Source: an uncultured Pelagibacteraceae bacterium
GTDB taxonomy: Bacteria > Pseudomonadota > Alphaproteobacteria > Pelagibacterales > Pelagibacteraceae
Length of the DNA stretch: 64,000 bases
Assembly: GCA_902563435.1 (NCBI GenBank)
Contig: CACEXE010000003.1
Location: 36,671-100,670, forward strand
Reading direction: 5' to 3'
Below the pieces are notes generated by a model. It did no database searches and was not told the origin of the DNA. It saw only the letters and a program-made list of their open reading frames with translations. This document shows positions 56,566 through 64,000 of the stretch, in pieces. Positions within the stretch are counted from its first letter, which is position 1, and each line of letters begins with the position of its first letter. The translations under genes and the position numbers were made by a program.

Positions 56566-57582
56566 CTAATTTGTTTTTAATTTTTCAAATTTTTTTGATT
56601 TAACCGACTTTTGTGCAGCTTCTGCTAAAATTATAGACTTTCTTCCATCTTCAAAAACAGCTCTAGGTTTTATATTTTTTTTGCAAAAGTTTGCAAGGTC
56701 AGATAGTTGCAATCTAAAAGCTTCTGCATATCTATCTATAAAAAAATGAAGGAGTGGGGATTTATTATTTGTTGAATTTTTTAAAAAGAGATTAGTTTCA
56801 GTATCTCTTTTATTATCTGATATCATCATTCCTTTTGTTCCAAAAAGTTCAACTCTTTGGTCATAACCAAAACTACAATGTCTTGAATTAGTTATAATGC
56901 ATTGCACTCCTTTTTTCGACTTAAGCACTGTTGTTGCAAGCTCATAGTCTTTTAATTTATTAAATCTTTGGTCTGATATGTTACTTCCAGTAGCAAATAC
57001 TGATATAAATTCATCTGAACCCAAGTAGTACCTTGCCAAATCAAAATCATGTATCATCATATCTTTAAAAATACCTCCAGAGACTTTTAAATAAGATAAT
57101 GAAGGAGGAGCAGGGTCACGACTAGTTATAATAATTTTTTCAAGTTTGCCTATTTTATTTTTTAATAAATTCTTTTTAAGTAAATTATGTCCAGGATCAT
57201 ATCTTCTATTAAAGCCTATTTGAACTTTAGGATTAAGTTTTTTAATTTTCGATAATGATGAATTAATTTTTTTTAAATTTAAATCAAGTGGTTTTTCGCA
57301 AAAGATTACTTTTTTGTATTTTGCGCCCTTTTCAATAAATTTTAAATGTGTAGAAGTAGAGGAGGCTATAAAAATACATCTAATTTCATTATCTTTAAAA
57401 GCTATATCTGGATTATTTATAGAAATAGTATTAAATTTTTTTGAAATTTTGTTTGATAGATTTTTATTTAAATCAAAAACATATTTCAATTCAAATTCAC
57501 TATTTTTTCTTAAATTATTAGCATGCATCTGGCCAATTCTACCAAGGCCAAACAGAGCAGTTTTTATTTTATTTTTACCCAT
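56566..57582 (-). CDS. iolG: Inositol 2-dehydrogenase-like Gfo/Idh/MocA oxidoreductase
   Basis: A 338-residue NAD-dependent dehydrogenase. It has the Rossmann start ALFGLGRIGQMHANNL, FCEKPLDLN with the catalytic lysine, QIGFNRRYDPGH, and the SGGIFKDMMIHDFDLARYYLG active-site block, all as in IolG that oxidises myo-inositol to scyllo-inosose. ITNSRHCSFGYDQRVELFGTKGM supports the assignment. It overlaps the next dehydrogenase gene by 19 bases. The iolE product across the divergent promoter would act on its product. Confidence 0.82.
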   Translation of the reverse strand: MGKNKIKTALFGLGRIGQMHANNLRKNSEFELKYVFDLNKNLSNKISKKFNTISINNPDIAFKDNEIRCIFIASSTSTHLKFIEKGAKYKKVIFCEKPLDLNLKKINSSLSKIKKLNPKVQIGFNRRYDPGHNLLKKNLLKNKIGKLEKIIITSRDPAPPSLSYLKVSGGIFKDMMIHDFDLARYYLGSDEFISVFATGSNISDQRFNKLKDYELATTVLKSKKGVQCIITNSRHCSFGYDQRVELFGTKGMMISDNKRDTETNLFLKNSTNNKSPLLHFFIDRYAEAFRLQLSDLANFCKKNIKPRAVFEDGRKSIILAEAAQKSVKSKKFEKLKTN

Positions 57583-58709
57583 CTTTTTTTTCTATTTGAA
57601 ACTTTGCATGCTTCAATAAATTTTGCAGTCTCCAGTCCTTCGTCCTCATTAGGGTAAAAATACCTTTTTTTTACATTATTTTTCAAACAAGCTGCAAATT
57701 CACGATAAATATTTGCAAATGCATCTAAATAACCTTCAGGATGTCCAAATTTTAATCTAGAAAATTTTTTAGACAATTCAGCATTAAAAAAACCTCTTTC
57801 AATAAATTTAACAGAACCATTAGATGGATTAAGTTTTAAATAGTTTGGATCGTTTTGAACCCATTCCAAACTTCCTTTTGTTCCAAATATTCTTATTCGT
57901 AATCCGTAAACACCCCCTCTAGCCATCACACTTGTCCAAAACATTCCTTTAGCTCCATTATTAAAATTAATCATTACTTGAGCATTGTTGTCCATTTTAA
58001 CTTTATTTGAAACTTGTTTAATATCTGCAAAAATAGTTTCACCTTTTAGACCTGATATATAAGTTGCCATATGATATGCATGGGACCCAATTTCATTCAG
58101 GACTGCTGAAGCTCCAACGATATTTTTATCTATTTTCCATTTAAACTTTTTCTTTGCATTTTTTTGAGAGATATTCTCTCCATCTGACCAATCCTGAACA
58201 TATTCAACATTTATATATTCAACTTTTCCGATTTTACCTTTTTCGACCAATACTTTTGCTTCTCTAACCATGGGATAAGCAGAATAATTATGTGTCAAAG
58301 CATACTTAATTTTTTTATTTGATTTTATTTTTTTAAATAATTTCTTAGCTTGAGCAAGATTTCCAGCAAATGGTTTATCAGAAATCACATGAATATTTTT
58401 ATCAATAAATTTTTCAGCAATAATTTGGTGACTTGAAGGAGGTGTCATTATTGCAACAACATTAATACCATCTTTTCTTTCCGCTTCTCTTTCAGCCATT
58501 TCTCTAAAATTTGAATAGCATCTCTCTTTTAAAATACCTAAGCTTTGACCAAATCTTTTAGATAGTTGTGAATTTCTTGAAAAAACACCAGCAACTATCT
58601 CATATTGATTATCAAATCTTGATGAAATTCTATGAACATGACCAATCCAGGATTTTGGGCCACCTCCAACTAAACCAAGCTGGATTTTTTTTCCTTTAAT
58701 TAATCTCAT
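57564..58709 (-). CDS. Gfo/Idh/MocA oxidoreductase of the inositol cluster
   Basis: A 381-residue dehydrogenase with QLGLVGGGPKSWIGHVHR at the start, SDKPFAGNLAQAK with the catalytic lysine, and a long C-terminal beta domain with RIFGTKGSLEWVQNDPNYL. It resembles second dehydrogenases in inositol or sugar-acid clusters, possibly acting on scyllo-inositol or an inositol derivative. The open frame reaches 58862, but that runs through the divergent iolE; ATG 58709 gives the conserved N-terminus. The 31-base spacer to iolE holds both promoters or part of them. Confidence 0.78.
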   Translation of the reverse strand: MRLIKGKKIQLGLVGGGPKSWIGHVHRISSRFDNQYEIVAGVFSRNSQLSKRFGQSLGILKERCYSNFREMAEREAERKDGINVVAIMTPPSSHQIIAEKFIDKNIHVISDKPFAGNLAQAKKLFKKIKSNKKIKYALTHNYSAYPMVREAKVLVEKGKIGKVEYINVEYVQDWSDGENISQKNAKKKFKWKIDKNIVGASAVLNEIGSHAYHMATYISGLKGETIFADIKQVSNKVKMDNNAQVMINFNNGAKGMFWTSVMARGGVYGLRIRIFGTKGSLEWVQNDPNYLKLNPSNGSVKFIERGFFNAELSKKFSRLKFGHPEGYLDAFANIYREFAACLKNNVKKRYFYPNEDEGLETAKFIEACKVSNRKKRWVKIK

Positions 58710-58740
58710 GATTAAATATATCTTAACAAATAAAAAATTT

Positions 58741-59643
58741 ATGTCAGTAAAATTAGGTATAGCACCAATTGCTTGGAGTAATGATGACATGCCTGAATTA
58801 GGTGGAGATACTCCTTTAGAGCAATGTTTATCAGAAGCAAGTAAGGCTGGATATGTTGGCATAGAGTCAGGTGGTAAATTCCCAAAAACATCAAAAGAAT
58901 TATTACCAAAATTAGATAAGTATAACTTAAAATTATGTTCTGGTTGGTATAGCGGAAATCTTAGAAATAATTCTGTTGAACAAGAAAAAAATTTAATTCA
59001 AGACCAACTGAAATTATTTAAAGATTGTGAGGCTCCATGTATCGTTTTTGCTGAAGTTTTTGGCTCAATACAGGGAGATCCAACAAAAAAACTTTCCAAT
59101 AGGCCAAAGATGACGGACAAAGAATGGAAAGATTATTGTACAAAAATTTCTGAACTTGCAAAGTATCTTGAAGATGAAGGTATGCCTTTAGCTTATCACC
59201 ATCATATGGGTACAGTAATAGAAACAGAAGAAGAAACTATTAGATTACTAGAAAACACAGATGATAGTGTAAAATTAACTTTAGATACTGGTCATATGTT
59301 ATTTGCTAAGGGAAACTCAATGAATATAATTAATAAATTCAAAGAAAGAGTAATCCACATACACTGCAAAGATATTAGAGAAGAAGTATTAAAAAAAGCC
59401 CTTTCTGAAGATTTGAGTTTTAGGGACGCTTTTTTAGAAGGTGCTTTTACGGTACCTGGCGATGGGTGTATCGACTACAAACCTCTGTTTGATATTCTAA
59501 AAAAAAATAATTATCAAGGTTGGCTTGTGGTAGAGGCTGAACAAGATCCTAAAAAAGCTAATCCACTTGAATACGCTATCAAGGGTTACAAATATATTAC
59601 TGATACTTTAAAGAAATCAAATTTAGAGATTAATAATCTATAA
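58741..59643 (+). CDS. iolE: Myo-inosose-2 dehydratase
   Basis: A 300-residue TIM-barrel enzyme that dehydrates scyllo-inosose, the second step of inositol breakdown. It shows LGIAPIAWSNDDMPELGGDTPLEQCL, PLAYHHHMGTVIE, TLDTGHMLFAKG and VIHIHCKDIR, with metal ligands as in the family, then GAFTVPGDGCIDY. An ATG at 58708 is in frame but the conserved start fits 58741. Its end overlaps the opposing dehydrogenase by six bases. iolB, iolC, iolD and iolA are not in this window. Confidence 0.9.
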   Translation: MSVKLGIAPIAWSNDDMPELGGDTPLEQCLSEASKAGYVGIESGGKFPKTSKELLPKLDKYNLKLCSGWYSGNLRNNSVEQEKNLIQDQLKLFKDCEAPCIVFAEVFGSIQGDPTKKLSNRPKMTDKEWKDYCTKISELAKYLEDEGMPLAYHHHMGTVIETEEETIRLLENTDDSVKLTLDTGHMLFAKGNSMNIINKFKERVIHIHCKDIREEVLKKALSEDLSFRDAFLEGAFTVPGDGCIDYKPLFDILKKNNYQGWLVVEAEQDPKKANPLEYAIKGYKYITDTLKKSNLEINNL

Positions 59644-60594
59644 TTTTACTTTTTTACTGTCTTCAAGTTTACCATCGAAAAAATCAAAAATATTTTGAAT
59701 AGTTTCTTTTGCCATTCTTGTCATGCATTCCTCAGTGAATGCTGCAGCATGAGGACTAAGGAAAACTTTGTCATTTTTTAATAAAGGGTTATCAGCCTTT
59801 GGAGGCTCTACCTCAAATACATCAATTCCTGCTCCAAAAATCAAATTTTCATTCAATGCCCTATCTAAATCTTTTTCATTTATTATACCGCCTCTTGCAG
59901 CATTTATGATGATGCAGTTTTTTTTCATCGTTTTTAGAAGTTCGTAATTTATAATATTTTTAGTTTGATCAGTTAAAGGTATATGGAGTGAGACAGCATC
60001 CATATCTTTAATAGCCTCTGATAAATCTTCAACTTTTTTACCACCCATTTTGCTTATTGTTTCTGAATCTACAAATGGATCGTAAACAAAAACGTTCATT
60101 TCAAATCCTAAACATCTTTTAATCAACGCCTTTCCTATTCTTCCAAATCCAGCAATAAGAATGTTTTTATCCCAAATCTCTATAGTTTTTGGTAATTTAT
60201 TTCGTTCAGTAAATTTTCCACTTTTGACTGAGTGGTCATACATACTCTTTCTTTTTGAGATACTTAAAAGCATGAAAAGAACATGTTCTGCAACTGCCAC
60301 AGCATTTGCTTTTGCAGTTATTGCTACGTGGATGTTTCCTTTTTTACAGCTATTTAAATCAATATTATCGTAACCAACTCCATGTCTTGAAATTATTTTA
60401 AGGTTTTTTGCATTTTCAATTGCCTCAGCAGGTAATATCGATGTTCTTAAAGAAACTGCATCTACATCTACAATTTTTTGTTTCACATTTTCAACACTTA
60501 AATCTTCAACAACTTCGTAACTATAGTCGCTATTACTTTTTAATAATTCCATACCTTTTTCATGAATAGGTTGGACAATGAGAATTTTTTTCAT
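59638..60594 (-). CDS. D-isomer 2-hydroxyacid dehydrogenase, SerA-like
   Basis: A 318-residue NAD-dependent dehydrogenase. It shows the NAD-binding AGFGRIGKALIKRC with an Asp at the end of the next strand (VYDPF), the catalytic Arg in INAARGGI, Glu in VFEVEPP and His in FLSPHAAAFT. It is the short form without regulatory domains, so it may act on phosphoglycerate, hydroxypyruvate or another acid in this catabolic region. It follows the PhyH gene by 14 bases. Confidence 0.85.
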   Translation of the reverse strand: MKKILIVQPIHEKGMELLKSNSDYSYEVVEDLSVENVKQKIVDVDAVSLRTSILPAEAIENAKNLKIISRHGVGYDNIDLNSCKKGNIHVAITAKANAVAVAEHVLFMLLSISKRKSMYDHSVKSGKFTERNKLPKTIEIWDKNILIAGFGRIGKALIKRCLGFEMNVFVYDPFVDSETISKMGGKKVEDLSEAIKDMDAVSLHIPLTDQTKNIINYELLKTMKKNCIIINAARGGIINEKDLDRALNENLIFGAGIDVFEVEPPKADNPLLKNDKVFLSPHAAAFTEECMTRMAKETIQNIFDFFDGKLEDSKKVKL

Positions 60595-60608
60595 AATTTT
60601 AAAAAAAA

Positions 60609-61598
60609 TTATATTAGTCTAGCAAGATCTCTTTTACTATTTCTAAATGTTGGAAGTGGATATTTAAATGCATACTTTCTTGGAATACATTTATTCTTCG
60701 CCTTTTCCCACAAAGCAATCCATTGCTTATAGTTGTGGATGGTAATATTTTTTTTATTTTTACTTCTTACATAAAAATTGGGCAAAGGTTTCCTACCAGA
60801 TGGGGTTCCAGCTCTATTGTATCTTAAATCAGCACTAATTCTAAAATCATTAGATCTATTAGGCAATGAACAGTGAATGGAGTGTTTGTGCAAAATAATA
60901 ATATCGCCAACATTAGCCTCCAGAAAAACTGGCTTGTAATTATTAAGTAGTTTACTATCTTTTATTTCTACCTGACCTCTATATCCTGATATATGATTCA
61001 ATAGTCCCAATTTATTAATTTCTTTTACTGTAATCATGCATCCATTTTTTTTAGTAGTTTTAGTAAATGGAATCCAAACAGTGACCATATCAGTTAATCT
61101 TTGTCCCAAAGATGATAATACTGCTGCATCCTGATGCCATGGAGTTCTACCTGAGAGACCATCGTGAACAGAATGTTTAGGTAATTTATTTTCGGGTTGT
61201 TTAATTCTTGTATTTTGAACTGGATTTGAAAGAATTTCTGGCCCTAATAATTTTTCAACCACATTCAAGATTTTTTTGTGATTAATTAAATTCCATAAAG
61301 ATTGAGATGCAAAATAATCACTATCTTTCTTCACGTGATCTCTTGGAAGTCTAGTATTAAAATATTGATCAAGATCATTAATTTTTAGTTTTGAAATGTA
61401 TGTGTATTTTTTTCTAAAGCTATATTTAAAAATTTTTTCTTTCATATGCGCAGGAGCAAATTTATGAACTAAATTGTCCATTACATATTCCATGTCATTT
61501 AAAATTGGTTTTAAATCTTTATTAAAGTTAAGAACATTTCTTACTCTTAGGAAGCCATCTCTATCTAAAATACTTTTTAATTTAGTCTTAATTTGCAT
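60609..61598 (-). CDS. Phytanoyl-CoA dioxygenase (PhyH)-family 2-oxoglutarate/Fe(II) oxygenase
   Basis: A 329-residue non-heme iron oxygenase. Iron ligands are His155 and Asp157 in TPWHQDAAVL and His242 in KHSIHCSLPNRS; Arg253 (NDFRISADLRYN) would bind 2-oxoglutarate. PhyH-family enzymes hydroxylate small molecules; many in SAR11-like genomes have unknown substrates. It lies five bases after the oxygenase remnant and before a 2-hydroxyacid dehydrogenase, perhaps in one pathway. Confidence 0.85.
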   Translation of the reverse strand: MQIKTKLKSILDRDGFLRVRNVLNFNKDLKPILNDMEYVMDNLVHKFAPAHMKEKIFKYSFRKKYTYISKLKINDLDQYFNTRLPRDHVKKDSDYFASQSLWNLINHKKILNVVEKLLGPEILSNPVQNTRIKQPENKLPKHSVHDGLSGRTPWHQDAAVLSSLGQRLTDMVTVWIPFTKTTKKNGCMITVKEINKLGLLNHISGYRGQVEIKDSKLLNNYKPVFLEANVGDIIILHKHSIHCSLPNRSNDFRISADLRYNRAGTPSGRKPLPNFYVRSKNKKNITIHNYKQWIALWEKAKNKCIPRKYAFKYPLPTFRNSKRDLARLI

Positions 61599-61603
61599 AG
61601 TTA

Positions 61604-61993
61604 TTAGTATTTTAGCAAATAATTCGAATCATGAAAAGATGTAAGCATTCTTTTTTTCGTCGCAACAATATGTGGATGATATTCAAAATTTTTATATTTC
61701 CATATCACTGGCTTGTTAAGAGCATAACTTCCATAAATAAAAAATCTTTTTGGACAGTTTTTTTCCTTAAATCTATTTACTCCGTGATAAGAATTTGGAG
61801 TAGATTTAAAGAAAATTACACTTCCTTGCTTTGGTGTGAATTCCTTTAATTTATCAAGTTCATCAATCTTAGGAAACCTTCTGAAGCTTTTTCTAAGGTT
61901 TTTGGTTACTTTTTTTTTATATAAAGTAAGTGATCCTCCATTTTTTTTTGGTATATCGGTTAAATAGATCAAAAAATTATATAGCCTATTCAC
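61604..61993 (-). pseudogene. 2-oxoglutarate/Fe(II) oxygenase remnant (C-terminal half)
   Basis: A frame of 129 residues opening with GTG at 61993. It resembles the last half of a prolyl-hydroxylase-like 2OG-Fe(II) oxygenase: NRLYNFLIYLTDIPKKNGGS, the distal iron His in NSYHGVNRF, and a basic residue in PKRFFIYGSY for 2-oxoglutarate. The first half, with the H-x-D iron motif, is missing. Homology begins just where H-x-D should end and upstream the DNA becomes a different gene. It cannot bind iron normally, so it is called a remnant. Confidence 0.7.
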
Positions 61994-62133
61994 ATCATCT
62001 CTGCGGCCTCAGCTTCATCTATTGTATTAGCTGTGACTTGAGTAAATTTTTTTTTTCCTTTTGCTTTTTTAAGATCGTCAACTGTAAGAGTTCTGTTAGC
62101 AGGTTGAGCGGCCCAAGTATAAATCTTTTTCAT
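61990..62133 (-). pseudogene. PanB-like (ketopantoate hydroxymethyltransferase family) 5' remnant
   Basis: A 47-codon frame, ATG at 62133-62131, TGA at 61992-61990, too short for usual gene lists. It reads NRTLTVDDLKKAKGKKKF-TQVTANTIDEAEAAE, which resembles the start of PanB-type enzymes (KGK...TAYD..AklaeeaGvD) and stops before the GvDxilVGDS-like active-site strand. Its ATG overlaps the stop of the DUF1907 gene (ATGA), so it was once a translated operon member. The last codons run out of frame into the oxygenase remnant. Confidence 0.6.
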
Positions 62134-63098
62134 TTTATATTTTTTAATTCTTTATAGATATTATTCACTCTATGTACTTCTTGTGCAATATTAAAGTACC
62201 CTTCATATTCAATTTCATCTGGTGAAACGTCAAAATGATAATGTCCAGCATCATTCTTATGCTCATATGAGTGAAAGTGAGTATGCTCACCGGACTCTCT
62301 TAAATTTAATTCACCTCCCGTTGGATCACCAGTCCATAAAACCGTATAGCATTGTAATTTTGGTCCAACAGGCTCATAAAATTGTAGAAAATCTTTTGTG
62401 CATTTCATCAATTGTGGGTCATAATATTCATGTTTTATATCCTTATAATCTGGTTGTACATGTGATCTTATTTTTCCATTCAAAACTCTAAATACACCAG
62501 CAAGAGCAATATGATCTTTATTCCCAATTTTAAGATTTTCTGAAAGTACTGTTCTTATTGATTGAGGTAATGAACCTTGTTTTCCAATTCTTTTTTTTAT
62601 CTTTAAATATATAACTTTTCCTTTAACACCATCTGAATAATAAACATTACCCAGCCCGCCATGTTTACTTGCAGTATAGTTTTCTACTATACATTCTTTA
62701 TCTTTTCCTACCCTAGCAATTAAAGATTTATTTTCTTCTGTAATAAAGTTTTCATTTATAACCAATTCTCCACAGTGTCCATCCAGGCAAGACATTGCTC
62801 CAGATCCAGCGCCAAGTGCGTACGATTTTTCTGATCCAATCATTTTAGAGATTTCAAAATAATCAAATTCTGTTCCAAGATATTTAGGATCATGCATGTA
62901 AGGCTCTCCTCCAACATCTATTATCCTTTGGTTACCACTCATGCCTTCAGACGGACAATCCCAGTTTCTTAAATTTGGACAATCAATTACTTCTGATTTT
63001 ACACTGTCATAATTCTTTGACAGACCTTTTTCTAATGCGTTTGATATTTCTTCTAACTTAAATTTTTTGAAAATTCCTTTTTCTATTTTTAATTTCAT
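62130..63098 (-). CDS. DUF1907 / C11orf54-like putative metal-dependent ester hydrolase
   Basis: A 322-residue protein similar to human C11orf54 (DUF1907), reported as a zinc-binding ester hydrolase. The zinc motif is HTHFHSYEHKNDAGHYHFD (His272, His274, His286), and GDPTGGELNLRESGEHTH and CPSEGMSGNQRIIDVGGEPY are other conserved parts. The physiological substrate is unknown. It was the first gene of the minus-strand run that includes the PanB-like and oxygenase remnants. A 63-base spacer separates it from the divergent PanE-like gene. Confidence 0.78.
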   Translation of the reverse strand: MKLKIEKGIFKKFKLEEISNALEKGLSKNYDSVKSEVIDCPNLRNWDCPSEGMSGNQRIIDVGGEPYMHDPKYLGTEFDYFEISKMIGSEKSYALGAGSGAMSCLDGHCGELVINENFITEENKSLIARVGKDKECIVENYTASKHGGLGNVYYSDGVKGKVIYLKIKKRIGKQGSLPQSIRTVLSENLKIGNKDHIALAGVFRVLNGKIRSHVQPDYKDIKHEYYDPQLMKCTKDFLQFYEPVGPKLQCYTVLWTGDPTGGELNLRESGEHTHFHSYEHKNDAGHYHFDVSPDEIEYEGYFNIAQEVHRVNNIYKELKNIK

Positions 63099-63161
63099 AT
63101 ATAAATTAGTTACATAATATATTGCATAATTTTTTTACATAAATATATTTCGATTTTAAAA

Positions 63162-64000
63162 ATGAATAATAGAGATTTAAAAGTTGCAGTTCTTGGTGCA
63201 GGTGCAATGGGTTGTCTATTTGGAGGCCTACTAGCAGAAAAAGGTCTAAATGTAACGCTCATTGACGTTTGGAAAGAGCATGTTGATGAAATAAATAAAA
63301 ATGGTCTAAAAATGGATGGTCATGGTGGTGATAGATTTATAAAAGTACCAGCAACATCAGATCCATCTACAATTAGAAAAGTTGATGCTGTGATAGTGAT
63401 GTGTAAAGCAACAGCTCTAGAATCTGCTTTAAAAAGTATTAAAAACATTATTAACGATAAAACAGTTTTTATGTCTTTTCAAAATGGAATTGGACATGAA
63501 GCTATAATTAAAAGTATTGTTGGCGATGAAAAAGTAATCGGAGGAACAACAACTCAAGCATCAAATATCTTAGGTCCTGGTCATATTATGAATCATGCTT
63601 CTCTACCATCTTGGATTGGAGAATATGATGGTGGGATAACTAATAGAATAACCGAAATTGCAGACACCTTTACTGCTCATAATTTGGAAATGATTGCTGC
63701 TGAGGATGTAAAAAAAAGAAAATGGATGAAACTTTTTGCTTTAACCGCTATAGGCCCACTTTCTGCTATTTTTGATCTACATCATACTGATCTTTACATA
63801 AATAATAATGCCAACGACGTTTCTAGAAGCTTAGGAAAAGAGATAATTTTAGAAACAAGAGACGTTGCTTTGGCAGATGGCGTTAATGTTTCTGAAGATG
63901 AATGTTTATTTATGTTTAATAAAATTGTTGACTCAAAACAAACAAACAAGTCTTCAATGGCTTTTGATGTGCTTTATAAAAGAAAAACTGAAATTGATTT
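63162..64000 (+). CDS. 2-Dehydropantoate 2-reductase-like protein, C-terminus cut by window end
   Basis: The first 279 residues of a KPR/ApbA-family dehydrogenase. It has the NADPH-binding AVLGAGAMGCLFGGLLA, VMCKATALESAL, SFQNGIGHE and GTTTQASNILGPGHIMN blocks. The C-terminal helix region reads RKWMKLFALTAIGPLSAI; the two Asn residues that bind ketopantoate in E. coli PanE (in KLAVNCVINPLTAI) are replaced by Leu and Gly. It may reduce a different 2-keto acid. The gene runs off the window. Confidence 0.8.
   Translation, partial: MNNRDLKVAVLGAGAMGCLFGGLLAEKGLNVTLIDVWKEHVDEINKNGLKMDGHGGDRFIKVPATSDPSTIRKVDAVIVMCKATALESALKSIKNIINDKTVFMSFQNGIGHEAIIKSIVGDEKVIGGTTTQASNILGPGHIMNHASLPSWIGEYDGGITNRITEIADTFTAHNLEMIAAEDVKKRKWMKLFALTAIGPLSAIFDLHHTDLYINNNANDVSRSLGKEIILETRDVALADGVNVSEDECLFMFNKIVDSKQTNKSSMAFDVLYKRKTEID

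Noticed and set aside
58708..58740. iolE start at 58708
   Set aside because: It overlaps the divergent gene start and precedes the conserved VKLGIAPIAW start; 58741 is better.
57564..58862. Longer start of the second Gfo/Idh/MocA gene at 58862
   Set aside because: The extra 51 residues are the reverse strand of iolE and have no family similarity; ATG 58709 fits the conserved start.
62222..62491. Plus-strand frame within the DUF1907 gene
   Set aside because: His/Ser/Leu-rich shadow of the zinc-binding gene; no start signal.
1..64000. CRISPR array, prophage, insertion sequence, tRNA or rRNA genes
   Set aside because: I saw no regularly spaced repeats, integrase or transposase genes, and no cloverleaf or rRNA-like stretches; spacers are too short for them.

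Overview
The window looks like part of a chromosome from the SAR11 clade (Pelagibacterales, Alphaproteobacteria). The DNA is very A/T-rich by eye (not computed). Spacers are tiny or negative, and most genes abut or overlap by 4-20 bases. Several gene orders are typical of alphaproteobacteria: rpsF-rpsR-rplI-dnaB, fabD-fabG-acpP, ksgA-pdxA-surA-lptD-lptG-lptF, NDUFA12-DUF2155, accC-accB-aroQ and iscR-sufBCDS. I found no rRNA, tRNA, insertion sequence, prophage or CRISPR array. No gene-free stretch reaches 300 bases.

Layout. 1-14031 (all minus): the edge of a Gfo/Idh/MocA oxidoreductase, an MFS and a DMT transporter, gshB-gshA, a DUF255 thioredoxin-like protein, an HD-domain protein, purF-cvpA, an RND/MMPL exporter, dnaB, and three ribosomal protein genes. 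14117-16705 (plus): fabD-fabG-acpP-gmk. 16697-23986 (minus): ksgA-pdxA-surA-lptD-lptG-lptF, for rRNA maturation and LPS/outer-membrane assembly. 24041-31803: pepA-ndk, purN-purM, DUF2066-hda-aspS, and a free-standing tail of class II ribonucleotide reductase. 31920-37611: NDUFA12-DUF2155, accC-accB-aroQ, thiS-thiG, RNase E/G. 37695-47131: mrcA, prfB with a +1 programmed frameshift, an AsmA-like protein, tyrS, anmK, an alpha/beta hydrolase. 47261-53411: a complete iscR-sufB-C-D-S-U-T-iscA iron-sulfur operon. 53412-55042: a small unlisted ORF, a strong hairpin and glnA.

The accessory part is 55184-64000. It holds a YbaK-type deacylase, a second DMT transporter, and an inositol-catabolism group (iolG-like, a second Gfo/Idh/MocA dehydrogenase, iolE). 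Beyond these lie a 2-hydroxyacid dehydrogenase, a PhyH-type dioxygenase, two gene remnants, a C11orf54-like DUF1907 protein and a ketopantoate-reductase-like enzyme. At 61604-62133 the 5' end of a PanB-like gene runs, out of frame, into the 3' half of a 2-oxoglutarate/Fe(II) oxygenase gene. This looks like a deletion scar in a strain-variable region.

I see no wholly new system such as a defence island. The observations most worth checking are the PanB/oxygenase scar and its odd PanE-like neighbour, the interleaved symmetric elements at the suf promoter, the lone NrdJ tail, the loss of zinc-link cysteines in RNase E/G, the missing fabF and mltG, the hidden 45-residue ORF behind glnA, and the prfB frameshift site.
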